In this document: positions 42,063 through 52,370 of the stretch, piece after piece
Position numbering within the stretch: position 1 is the first letter of the stretch
How the letters are laid out: the number at the start of each line of letters is the position of its first letter
Assembly: GCA_002049455.2 (NCBI GenBank)
Contig: KV918766.1
Coordinates: forward strand, 248,001 to 312,000
Length of the DNA stretch: 64,000 nucleotides
Direction of reading: 5' to 3'
From: Porphyra umbilicalis
Lineage: Eukaryota; Rhodophyta; Bangiophyceae; Bangiales; Bangiaceae
Made by a program: the position numbers and the translations under genes
The notes under the pieces: generated by a model
The model's input: the letters and a program-made list of their open reading frames with translations, nothing else
The model's database searches: none
Told to the model about the DNA's origin: nothing

Positions 42063-42750
42063 TCACACGTTTTTGGTGACCCACGCCTTGAGCGGCGGCA
42101 CGTTGACCCACCCCAGCTGGCGCTCCACCGCGTCGGCCACGACCGCGTCGGCCGCCATATTCCCCTGGTGCCCCATCCACAGCGACGCCACCGCGCCCGC
42201 GCGCATCGCGCTTGCGCACTCAATCAGCACCGGCGTCGGGAGGTCGGTCAGCGCGTCAATCACCGCCGCCGCCGTCGCCGCGTCGGCGGTCGCGGGGGAA
42301 ATGGGGACGGCGGCAAACGCGAGGCCCGCCGCCGCCGCTTGCGCCGCGCGCCCGTCCGCGTCGGCGCCCGCCTCGGCGGCGGTGCGGAGGTACAAGACCG
42401 CCGCGTACGGGGCGCCGTCGCCGGCGGCGGCGGCGCCCGTGGCCGACGCGAGCGACGGGAGGGAGCCGGCGAGGCCGATCGCGTCGGTGAGCCGCCGCGG
42501 GGGGGGGGGGGGGGGGGGGGGGGCGCCCCCATGGTCGGGGGGGTGCCGACGACCGAGCGGCGGGTGGCGGGGGGGGGGGGGCGAGCGCCCGCCGGCGCGC
42601 CGCGGCGAGCGCGGGGCGGTGGCGGACAATCGACGACAGGCCGCGCGTGAGGGGGGGGGGGCGGGTGGCCGCCACCGGGGACGAGGCGCCCACAAACGCG
42701 GCGGCGGCAACGCACCAGCGGGCGGCGGACGGGGTGGGGCGGCGAGACAT
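42063..42750 (-). CDS. DUF442-type (beta-lactamase hydrolase-like phosphatase) protein with N-terminal presequence, frame-broken
   Basis: The C-terminal half (about 42500-42066) matches the phosphatase-like DUF442 pattern: VLYLRTAAEAGADADGR, LAFAAVPISPATADA, and an active-site-like loop PVLIECASAMRAGAV, in which Cys and Arg keep the family's Cys-x4-Arg spacing; the His usual before Cys is Glu here. The likely start is ATG 42750-42748, giving MSRRPTPSAARWCVAAAAF, an Arg/Ser/Ala-rich organelle-targeting presequence. Presequence and domain lie in different frames joined through C-runs, including a 25-base run at 42499-42523 (G on the plus strand). The break is probably a length error or unstable repeat. 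Stop TGA at 42065-42063. Substrate unknown. Confidence 0.55.
42499..42523 (+). repeat. 25-base G run (C on the coding strand) inside the DUF442-like gene
   Basis: Longest homopolymer seen in the window. It encodes Pro on the minus strand and coincides with the change of reading frame in the gene. Confidence 0.8.
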
Positions 42751-43957
42751 GACCTGGTGGCCGGGAGCGGGTGGGATGAGAGGAAGAGGGGTCGGGGCAG
42801 GCGCCGCGAGCGACGGTGCAGTGTCGACAGAAGAGTGCCCCGGCGGGATGATGGTGCCCGGTCGTCGAGAGCCGCTCCCTCCCGAGAGAGTCGAGAAACT
42901 GGACGTAATCCACGTCTTGCGCTGTGGTGCTCGTCGAAAAGGACCTCGGCCTGTTCTGGAAGCACGGGAGGGTTGCTTCTTCCAGAGACGTGTGACCCAG
43001 ACAATCTGGAAAGGGTGGGTGTCGTGTTCCCGAGTGTTTGTCTGGGTAGGATCCATCTTCTCGATCATGGTTGGCTAGTGTTGATGAATCACATATCCCA
43101 TTGGCTGTCAAAGGTAGAAATACGGCGTGTGTCTCTCTCCTCCTTGTGGTGGTCTGGGAGCGCACTGCACGGTTTCTTCTTGGTGCGCCCTGCTCGAGAT
43201 CGTGGCCGAGCCAGCATCGTTTGGGACTGCGCAGTCTGTCTCGCTGTCGGCTGCTGGCTCCCGGATTCTTCTGGACTTGCCCCGGCCCAAGGCCTCTGGG
43301 AAGGGTCGCGCTGACCGCGGCCGCGTCGCTGGCGCTGACCTGGGGCGCCCCGGCGATGCGGCCGTACGGCGTCGGCGGTCGGAACCGCAGGGGGCGACCA
43401 CATTTATGGAGAAGAGTGGCGGAGAGAGGGGGCGGCGGCACGACCGCCGTTGCAGCTGAAGTGGCAGTAGCCTTCTTTTGAAGCGGGGCGTGCAGGGGAG
43501 GTGAGTAGGTGGAATGGGTATGAGGGATGCACCGAAATATCCCGCGAGTACGGGTGTATACTCAAGAAGAAAAAACCGAGTAATGTCCCCGCCAAAATAC
43601 TCTGGGTGAGGCCTGATTCTCACCAGCGATCCGTCAGACTTTGATTCGCTCCCAGGCCTCCACGTCATAGGAAGTTTAGTAATACATACAGTACCTGCAC
43701 AGACGCACTTTTCGTGTGTTGCAGTTGTCATGAGTGGTTCCACCCAAAACTCTACTGGCGGCACCAGTGCCGCGATCACGACGGCCTGCGCGCCCGCGTC
43801 GGCGGTGGAAGCTGGCGATTGCCACGCCCGACCGCGCCGCCGCCCACCCGCCGCACCCCGGCGGTGGCGGTGCACGTGGTGGCGCTCGCCCCCCCCCCCC
43901 CTTCCACCCCCCCCCCCCCCCCCTACCTCTCCGTGGTCTGTTGCTCCCCCCACCACC
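42751..43957. other. Divergent spacer between the DUF442-like and RUS genes
   Basis: Mixed sequence, with a C-rich stretch at 43880-43922 that may belong to the leader or N-terminus of the RUS gene. No other gene is recognisable. Confidence 0.4.
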
Positions 43958-44005
43958 ATGGCCGTCGCGCCGTCGGCAGCCGCCTTTGTGGGCGGCGGCG
44001 GCGCT

Positions 44006-44038
<33 letters not shown>

Positions 44039-45675
44039 CGGCGGCCACACCGCCGGCGGTTGTGGCGCCCCGCCCCGCCCGGCGTGGACGCGGCGGCAGC
44101 CCGACGGCGGCGGCATGGCGGCGGCGGGCGCCCGACGGCGGCGGCGCGGGCGGGGGTGGCGCCGCCCGCCGGCGGCGCCAGCGGCCGCACCGTCGTGCCG
44201 GCCGGCACCGCCACTGTGCCGGCGGTGGTGCTCGACGTGGGTGCCGACGGGCTGCTGCGGGGCGCCGCCCCTGCCGCCGCCGCCGCTGCCGACGCGGGGC
44301 GGCCGCCGGCGGCGCCGACCTCCCCCCCCGAGGGCGGTGCGGCGGCGGGCGCACCCCCCCCCCCCCCCCCCCCCTCTCCGCGTCGGCCAACCCCCTCGTG
44401 CGCGCCCTGGCGGTCACCCTCCTCCCCACCGGCTACCCCGCGTCGGTCACCCCCGACTACCCGCGCTTTGCGGCGTGGAACGCCGGGCGGCAGGCCATCC
44501 GCGCCGCCCTCGACGTGCTCGGCACCTCCTCCATGCTCGCCGCGCTCGGTGTCGGCGGCGGCGGCGGCGGCAAGGCGGCGGCGCTCTCCGCCGCCGCCAA
44601 CTGGATCCTCAAAGACGGCGTCGGGTCGGTCGCCAAAATCGGCCTCGCCGCCCGCCTCGCCCCCGTCGTTGACGCGTCGGCCAAGCGGTGGCGCGTCTTT
44701 GGGGACGCGGTCATGTCGGGGGGCACCGCCTTTGAGCTCGCCACCGCCGTCTACCCGGCGGCCTTTTTACCCCTCGCCTCTGCGGCGGTGGTGCTCAAAA
44801 AGGGGGCGGACGTGGCGACGGGCCCGAGCTACCGCGTCGTCCTCACCTCCGTGGCCATTGACAGCAACGTTGGGGACGTGTCGGCGCGCGCAGAGACGCA
44901 GCTGGTGGTCGGGAATTTGGTCGGCCTGGGGGGGGGCTCGCGCTCGTCGCCTTCCTCAACAGCCTTGGGGGGGGGGGGGCGCACGACGAGGTGCTCGCGG
45001 CGGCGTACGTGGCGCTCGTCGCCGCGCGCGTCGGGTGTACGTACCAGTCCATGGCGGGGGTGCAGCTGCGGACGCTCAATTGGGACCGCCTGCAGTGGGT
45101 GTTGGACGGCGCGGCAGCGTCTGCCGCTGCGGCGGCGGGGGCGGGGGGGGCGGGGGGGTGGCCGCCGGCAATGGCGACGCGACCGCCACCGCCCTGACGG
45201 TGCCGACGCCCGCGGCGGTGGCGGACAAGGAGGCCTTCCTCACCGGCGCCCTGCCGCCCGCCGCCGCCCGCCTGTCGGTGGGCGGGCGCGCCCTCGACGC
45301 CCCCGTCACGGCCGCGCTCTTCCCCCCCGGCCACGCGTATGCGGTGGCGGTGGCGGCGGGGGGGGCCCCCGGCGCCCCCCCCGCTGTGACCGTGTGGCCC
45401 GCCGACGGCGCGCGGCCGCTGGACGTGGTGCGGGGGTGTTGGCATGCGCGGCTGGTCGTCGACGCGCTGTCGGCGGGGGGGGGGGGGGGGGGGCGCCGGC
45501 GGTGGCTGGGCCGGGCGGCAAGGGCGACGCGGTCGCGGAGGCAGAGGCGGCGCTGACGGCCGCGTCGGCGGCCGTCGACGCAACGTGGCCGGCGCTGGTG
45601 GCGGGGTTGGAGGCGGGGGCGTGGGACACGGGGCGGCTGCTGTTTGGGACGGGCGCCGTGCGGTACCGCGAGTGA
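43958..45675 (+). CDS. RUS/DUF647 family protein (root UV-B sensitive-like), frame-broken at G/C runs
   Basis: RUS proteins occur widely in eukaryotes and in plants act in UV-B response and development; biochemical function is unsettled. ATG 43958 (CACCATGGCC) starts an Ala/Pro-rich N-terminus with TVVPAGTATVPAVVLDVGAD. After a C run near 44348-44370 the next frame carries the DUF647 core: VTLLPTGYPASVTPDYPRFA, LDVLGTSSMLAALGV, NWILKDGVGSVAKI, ASAKRWRVFGDAV and VAIDSNVGDVSARAETQLVV. At the G9 run near 44930 the frame shifts again to LALVAFLNSLGG and LAAAYVALVAARVGCTYQS. Further shifts occur at G runs near 45140-45160 and 45476-45491 before the end (VRYRE, TGA). Four breaks, all at G/C runs, point to homopolymer length errors rather than a dead gene. 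Confidence 0.72.
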
Positions 45676-47131
45676 CGGGGGGGGGGAAGGGGGCCGAAGG
45701 AGGTGTGGGTGTTTTTTTTGGGGGTTGGTCGGCGGGGTGGTGTGGAGGTGTGGCTGGATCGATGTCCATGACGATATGGGTGGGTGCTGTACCGGTTGGG
45801 CGAGCGGCAGCACCCGCTTTTGGTATTGCACAGCAGCGATCGGATGGTGGCTGAGCGGGCGACTTCAACGGCAGTGCTGGGGAGCAGTAACGCGCCACGT
45901 TTGGGGAGGAGACACAGGGTCGGTGCACGTCCTGGCGCTGGGGTGGGAGAGAGGAGGGGCTTCCCTTTGAATGGCGCCGGATGGCCGACGGGGAGGAGGC
46001 TATGAGCCGGGAAGGAGGCGCAAGGGCTCTGTCGGGCAGACCTACACGCGCGTCATATTAATAGGTGGTTCGTGACGCACGACTTGTTGTGATTATTTTG
46101 AACCAATCGTTTGCTGCTTTCGCCCGCGCCTTTCGGCTGAACGCCGATTCCCACTCACGCCTAGTTAAGACCGCCTCCAGCGGCTCTTTTGGATTTCACG
46201 GCCCAGGAAGCCACCTGATTGGATTGGTCCAACAATTTCGGCTTTCTATTGGCGGTTGCGGTGGCCGGCAGTGGGGTTGGAAAAAAACGTACTTACTGCT
46301 TCCACGTCCTCAGTTTTTCCTGCGGAAGTGGATGTGGGCCAATCAGCGCATGACACCTACTGAACAGGCGAGATGCCCTTGAGTCGACTCCCAGTGAAGG
46401 CCTGTCTCTGATCTGTCTTCGGCTCTCATGCGAAAGAGATGACATCCGACGAGGCCAGTTCAAAGAAGATGCAGTTTGCTGCCTGAGCCGATAGCGGTCG
46501 GGTGGGTTCTCTTCATACCATTGGGTTCAGCTCAGAGCGCTGATCACGATGATGTCAAAAACATACGGTCCACCCAAGACTATCAACAAAAGAACCCAGA
46601 GTAATTGGACTGCCTTCGTTGACGGCAGAGCTGGTGTTGTCCGGTCCTGCTGACCGCACATCATGGTTGTATGCAGATCCTCCTTTACCATATAGTTATT
46701 GAAGTCCAGGGCCGGCCCCCAAGGTGCTTGGAAACTAAATGGGCGAAAGGAGAGGCCGCAGGATGGCGGCACAGCGATCAAGAGCACGGTGCGGGATGAT
46801 CCGGCGAGGGGCGGACGTGGTGGCGAGCAAGACGGGCTGCCAAATCGCCGCTCCGACACGAGAGTGTCGACCAGAGCCACTGGAGGCCACACCAGAATCG
46901 CGGCGCTTTCAGGCAACTTCTGTAATGGCATCTTGCTTTTCAAATCCAAAAGAGCCACCTTAACTAGGAGTACACTCCAGTCCCGCTGCCTGAGCTTTCT
47001 GTCACTTGGCCTTCCTCGCTGTTTCCTCTCCTTCACCGAAAGCGCCCCCCCGCCCACTCTTTTTCATTCCCCTCTTTCTTGCCTGCTCCGCCTGCCCGCT
47101 CTCCTCCTTCTGTCCTCCCTCCTCCCCCACA
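45676..47131. other. Spacer between RUS and MED22 genes
   Basis: Starts with a G run just after the RUS stop, then mixed sequence without a recognisable gene. CCAAT-type boxes cluster at 46100-46345. The last 130 bp before MED22 are pyrimidine-rich. Confidence 0.4.
46100..46345. promoter_or_regulatory. Cluster of CCAAT-type boxes
   Basis: AACCAATCG near 46102, TGATTGGATTGGTCC near 46217 (two boxes on the other strand), CTATTGGCGG near 46246 and GGCCAATCAG near 46337. The CCAAT core is the binding site of the NF-Y complex in eukaryotes. The nearest downstream start is MED22, about 790 bp away, so the target is uncertain. Confidence 0.3.
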
Positions 47132-47647
47132 ATGACGTCCCGGGGCGGCTCCGCCCTCCGCCCCGGCATCCCCCCGCCCGGCTCGGCGGCGCGCCCCGGC
47201 GCCACCGCCCCCTCGCTGGCCAACCCCTCTGCCGACGTCCGCGCAGCCTACCACCGCCGCCTCGACGCCCTCATCACGACCATCGCCGACGCGTTTGCCG
47301 ACGCGCTGCGGGAGGCGGCGCTGCCGCCGCCCTCTGACCCCGCCGCGGGCTCCGTGTCGGCCCTCCGCACGGAGGCGGCCACCGCCTCCCTGGCGGCGGC
47401 GGCGGATGAGCTCCTCCAGTTGATATCCGAGTTGAAAGTCGCCGCGGTCGTACACGACGTGGCCAACGGCGCCAAGGACGCGGTCAGCGTCAAGGAGGGG
47501 TTGGAGCGCAGCCGCCGGATTGCAGAGGAGGCGCTGCGGGTGCTGGCGGGGCGCAGTGCGGCCTTGTTGCGGGAGCTGGAGGTGCACTACTACAAAAGCG
47601 TGGCGGGGGTGGGGGTGGACAACACGAACCGGGTCGGCGAATTTTGA
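47132..47647 (+). CDS. MED22: Mediator complex subunit 22 (MED22/Surf5)
   Basis: A head-module subunit of Mediator, which couples transcription factors to RNA polymerase II in the nucleus. ATG 47132 follows a C-rich leader (CCCCCACAATG) and gives 171 aa, within the range of MED22 proteins. The helical core matches the family: YHRRLDALITTIADAFADAL, then TEAATASLAAAADELLQLIS, ELKVAAVVHDVANGAK and a final coiled coil AALLRELEVHYYKS. The N-terminal 30 residues are Pro/Ala-rich and not conserved. No frame disturbance is seen. A 12-base G run begins almost directly after the TGA. Assignment rests on helix pattern and short motifs; a search would confirm it. Confidence 0.72.
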   Translation: MTSRGGSALRPGIPPPGSAARPGATAPSLANPSADVRAAYHRRLDALITTIADAFADALREAALPPPSDPAAGSVSALRTEAATASLAAAADELLQLISELKVAAVVHDVANGAKDAVSVKEGLERSRRIAEEALRVLAGRSAALLRELEVHYYKSVAGVGVDNTNRVGEF

Positions 47648-48392
47648 GGGGGGGGGGGGCGGCGGGGCGTGGGGAGCGGACAACGAAAGGTGCGGGGGGA
47701 TCAAGGCGGGGTGGTTTTGCCTACGTGCGCTGCGCGGTGCGCCGAGGTTGGTTGTGGGGTGGGGCGTGGTTGGCACCTCATGGGTGTACATTTTGGTGGT
47801 GCCAAACGCGGCGGGGACGCGTGTTTGCTTTTCATGCATTTACGTTACTGGTCGGCGCGCACTTCTTTCTCTCATGACCTTTGGTCGATGGTGCCGTAGC
47901 CCATGTCGACTGGGGAAACCCACGCTGCTCTGCGTGTAGGGCGGCAAGGCGTGAGGGGGATGGAGGTGACGGACACCCTAAAAGTGACCGCTTCTCCAGA
48001 ACCAGTTTGCGCGCGTGGCTCCGACACACGAGGAGCCGCGGCCGACAGCGCAACCCCGGTGTAGCAAGGTCGGGGCAGCCGTCCGGGAGCGAGCCCCCGG
48101 GCGGAAGAGTATTGTCATCACCACCGTGGCCACCTTGGTTGCCACCGGCAGCATCCAACGCAATGAAACCAATGCATACGCCCCAGCTCCCCAGTTTGGA
48201 GGGCGGAACTATGCAACATCAACACAAGGCAAGGAGGAGAAAGGAGGAGGGAAAAACACGACGGGGAAAAACACGACGATATACAGGGGCGCGCACCCGC
48301 GCAAAATCCCGACTGGAGGTCTCACACACCGACGGCTGCTCCGCAATCCGCAGGTCCGACCGCAGGAGCAAGCTGTCCCCGCGACGGTCCGC
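47648..48392. other. Convergent 3' region between MED22 and the zinc-finger gene
   Basis: G-rich at first, mixed later. No gene recognised. Confidence 0.4.
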
Positions 48393-49458
48393 TCAGGCAG
48401 CCGGAGCCGTCGCCGGTTCCACCGCCGGCGGCGGTGCGATCGCAGCCTCGTCAGCGGCTTTGACGCCGGTGACGGCAGCAGCTGCCACCGCTACCTCGGC
48501 ACGGACCCCGGTGGCCGCGTTAACGTGAACAGCGGCCGCCCCTTGCTCGGCGCCCGTGGTGACTGGCGCGGCGGGCACAGTCGGCGAGGTCACAGCCGCC
48601 GCGACTGCGACCGGTGCGGGCGCAGACGGCGCCGATGCATCCAGCGTCGTTGCAGCCGGCGCCGATGTAGCCGGCGCCGTTGCAGCAGACGCCGTTGCAA
48701 GGGGCGCCGTCGCGGCCGGCACGGATGCAGCCGGCGTGCACTCGACCGGCGACGATACTGCGGGCGACGGTGTGGCACCCGTCGCCATCGGTGGCGCAGA
48801 AGCCGCGGCCGGTGCAGCGCCCGGCGACGCCCCTGCGGGCCCAGGCGCCGCCACTGCAGGCGGCGGCGCCCGCGCCTCCACGGCAGCCTTCCCCCGCCCA
48901 CGGGCTTTCCCCCCCCCCTCCCCCCCCGCCTGGTGCAAATCCCGCTCATGCCGCACCTTGTGGCTCTTGTAGCCAAACGCGCGGGCGCAGTAGTCGCACT
49001 CAAAGGGGCGCTCGTGGCGGTGCGCGAGGCGCACGTGGAGGTTGAGGTGCCCCCGCGTGCGGCACCGCTTGCCACACACGTCGCACTCAAACGGCCGCTG
49101 CTTCTCGTGCACGAGGGACACGTGCTCCTTGCGGTGGCCGGCGGTGCCAAACCCCTTGCCACACACCGCACACTCGTACGGGCGGAGGCGGAGGTGCACC
49201 GTCTGGATGTGGAGGGACAGCTGGCACTGGTAGAGGAAGGAGGAGGCACACCCGTCGTGGGGGCACTGGAAGATCTGCTCGAGGCGGTGCAGCACGCGGA
49301 TGTGGCGGGTGAGGTTGGTGCGGGAGGAGAGCGCCTTTTGGCAAATGTGGCACGTGTGCACGCGCTTGGCGACGCGCCCGTCGATGGGGGAGGGGGGGGG
49401 GGGGCGCCCCCGGCCCCACCAGCGTCGCCGTCGACGGCCGCGTCGCCCATGACCACGT

Positions 49459-49492
<34 letters not shown>

Positions 49493-49523
49493 CGCCGCCG
49501 CGCCACGGCCGCCGCCGCCGGCG

Positions 49524-49556
<33 letters not shown>

Positions 49557-50223
49557 GCCACCAGCTGGGCGCCCCCGCGGCGGCGGCGGGCGGGCACCGC
49601 CCCCCCCCGCGCCGTCGACGCTGCAAAGTCGGCCGCCGCGCCCGCCGCCGCCGCCGCCCCGTCCGCGCCGTCCATCGCCGCCGCCCCGTCGGCGTCGTCG
49701 ACCTCGGACGCGGTCGCCAACGACGCGGACGATGCGGGGGAGGAGGAGCCCGCGAGCCCCCCCCCCCCCCCCCCCCCTGCGCGCGGCGCAGCGACGCGGC
49801 GCCGCGCGCCGTCAGCAGGCGCCCCACGTCCATGCGGTCGTCCCGCCCCGCGGGCGGCGGCGCGCCCGCGCCCGCCCGCGCATACGCGGCGCCACCGCCG
49901 TCCCACCAGCCGCCGTCGCCGTCGGCCGCCGACCACGAGCGCCCGTGCTCCTCGTCATACGCGCGCGCGCGGGCGGTGGCGGCGGCGGCCGCCGCCGCCG
50001 CCGCCACCGCCGCCGACCGCGCCGACGACACGCGCGCCGACGGGGGCGGCGCGCCGTCGGGCGCGTCGATGAAATCGACCGCATAGTCGGGGGGCGGCGG
50101 CGGCACGGTCGGCGCGGGGCGCTCGCGGCCGCCCGTGCCGCCGCCATCGGCGGCGACCGACGCAAGCTCCGCAAGCGTCGCCAACCGAGAGCGCCGCGGG
50201 TGGATGTACGTGGCCGAGGCCAT
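48393..50223 (-). CDS. C2H2 zinc-finger protein with five fingers, frame-broken in the N-terminal half
   Basis: Probably a nuclear DNA-binding protein. The likely start is ATG 50223-50221 (MASATYIHPRRSRLATLAEL). The N-terminal part is Ala/Gly-rich with acidic patches and changes frame at C/G runs near 49757-49778 and 49389-49402. From 49361 to about 48940 there are five consecutive C2H2 fingers: CHICQKAL...HIRVLH, CPHDGCASSF...HIQTVH, CAVCGKGF...HVSLVH, CDVCGKRC...HVRLAH and CDYCARAF...HERDLH. Linkers of the RPFEC/RPYEC type join fingers 2 to 5, typical of DNA-binding arrays. A 180-residue Ala/Pro/Thr-rich tail encoded by short GC-rich repeats follows, ending at the stop at 48393-48395. Target genes unknown. 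Confidence 0.8.
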
Positions 50224-52050
50224 GGTGCCCCACGGTGGGCGGGAGGGGGGGGGGGGGGTCAGCGGATGAGGTGATCCAAACGGGGCGTGGCCGTGCGTCT
50301 GCGACCGAGAGTCACGGCGCACGCATGGGGGCGGGGGTCGCGCGGGTCGCGGCGCGCGCGGGGGGCGGCAACACACGGGGGGGGACGGCGGGGGGACGGC
50401 GGCGGATCCCTACCGGCCCGCCAAGGGTGGCATGCGCGACACTACTGACTGAGCACGAGCGGGCACGCAGGACCGTGTGGGGGCAGACGGAGGGAGAGGC
50501 GGTGCACGGACCGACCGCGCCAACGTCGACGACCGCCGTGCTGCTCTTGGCAGTGAATCGCGCGCGCATCGACGCGGCGGCTGCGACCGCCCGGATTGTG
50601 GAGATGTGCACGCGGCCGCGCTCACGAAAGAGAGCGTGTGGGCCGCTGCACCGTCGCCCCTCGCGCGTGCCCGCGTGCCGCTGCCACCAAAGGGCGGTAT
50701 CGACGGCCAGCAGGGCGCCCGTGGTCGCCGCACCAGCAACGAGTGGGGGTTTGGAGCTCCCATTGGTCCGTCGGCGCCAACAGCCGGCGCTCTCCCCTCC
50801 CGCGGACCGTGGCGGCCGCGGCTGGCACGCTCGGGGCACGCGGGTGAGAGCAAAGCCGCGCGGGTGGTGGACGGCACCGGGTGTGCCGCGACCCGGGAGA
50901 GCCGCGGCAAACCAAACAATCTTGTCACAAGACTGGATTTCGAGGCAGTGGGGGAGGGTGTGGGGGAGGTGTGCTGGTGGCTGCCGACCCGTGCTGCGCC
51001 CGTTTGCTGCACACCCACCCTTGGCTGCTCACATGGAACGGGCGCGCCCCGTCGGAGGTGACCAACGTGCGTGGCTGTCCGTCCCTGCCAAAACGGCGGA
51101 AACGGGGGTTTGGGTCTTCACCTGCACCACGCCTGCGGGGCAGTCGGGAGGGCAGGCAAGTTTGGGAGGGGGGGCAGCGCAGTTGCAGGGTCGGGGGCAG
51201 CGGAAATCTGCTGTGCTGCAGGGCGGTCTGGCATGCTGTCAGACTGTCGCTACGGACCCACATGGTCGCGCTCGACAAACCTCCAAACTGCGGTCATCTG
51301 TCGCTCAGTGTTCGGTCGGCGGCCCTCTGCGCCGTCAACCTCGAAAAAGGGCGACGGCTCGACAGCCGTGCACGACGCGACGTGTGGCGTGTCTGACCCC
51401 GGTGGCAGCTTCCTCAGCCGAGCCTCGTGGCGACCAGCAGGGCATGGACGGGTGCCTGCTGGTTCCCCAGCCTGTGGCTCACGAGTGCACGGGGAGGGTG
51501 GTGCTCCCGAGGAAGCAGACCGCGCCATCGAAGAAAACCAACTCCCACTCTCATTCCACCAATGTGCGCCGAGCTGGGGGTGGGGCCCTACCCTGACCAT
51601 ACGCACAGGCGCACAGCGGCGATGTTCCGAGGAAAGTGAGAATCGCTTTGTTCAGTTGGGCGGCTCTGTTGGTCTGGGTGGGAGGTGACGACTGCGGGTT
51701 GGCTCATCTTTTCTGTCTTGCACGAGTGGTGACCACAGGCCCATGCGTGGGAGGGCAGACTCGTGGCCACCTGGCAAGCATGGGCTGGCAAGTCCCGTGC
51801 TGTGCCTCAGCTGGAACCTGGTACAGTCATTTTTCGACTATATCCATCGACATTTCATTGCAGTCGCTGACAGTAGTCACAAGCGTGTCAACAGACTTCG
51901 CGATCGGCTGCACTGAGGTGATTTTAATACCACTGGGCAGCAAGAGAAGTATGAAAGTCAGCATTTACGGGGATCTCAGACAGGATAAAATGCAAGATTT
52001 ATTTGCCTGCGCAGAATCTGATGTCGCGTCATGGTCACTCCTATCACCCC
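50224..52050. other. Gene-poor stretch upstream of the zinc-finger gene
   Basis: GC-rich to about 51650, then mixed. Long open frames near 50235-51596 exist on both strands but have no start context, motif or codon bias to support a gene. Confidence 0.35.
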
Positions 52051-52370
52051 CTCATGCCCTATCACTCGTCATCGTCCGCCCCAGCCAGGACCATGTCAAC
52101 AGTCTGATCGATGGCCTCAACATGGGTCTCGGCGACCAGGCAGCGACGCATCGCCTGCGCCTAGTCTTGACCGCTTACGTAGTCGAACTTGCGCTGCGGC
52201 GTCGTGCTGGCCATCATGGCCACTAGAGAAGACACGACCAAGTTGTCGCTCCCGGCAACAGGCTGAACGTCACCAAGCTGGTGTCTGAGCTCAGTGCTAG
52301 CTCTGTTGGGCAGGCAGTCCGTCTTCAGGCAGACCAGGGGGCAATCTGCTCGGGCAACATTGCGTTCCAT
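52050..52370 (-). pseudogene. Short decayed ORF of unknown origin
   Basis: The minus strand reads LRHQLGDVQPVAGSDNLVV and FDYVSGQD, meets TAG at 52161-52163, and continues in the same frame with AQAMRRCLVAETHVEAIDQT to a stop near 52050. The composition looks coding on both sides of the TAG. No family is recognised. It may be the remnant of a larger element. Confidence 0.3.
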
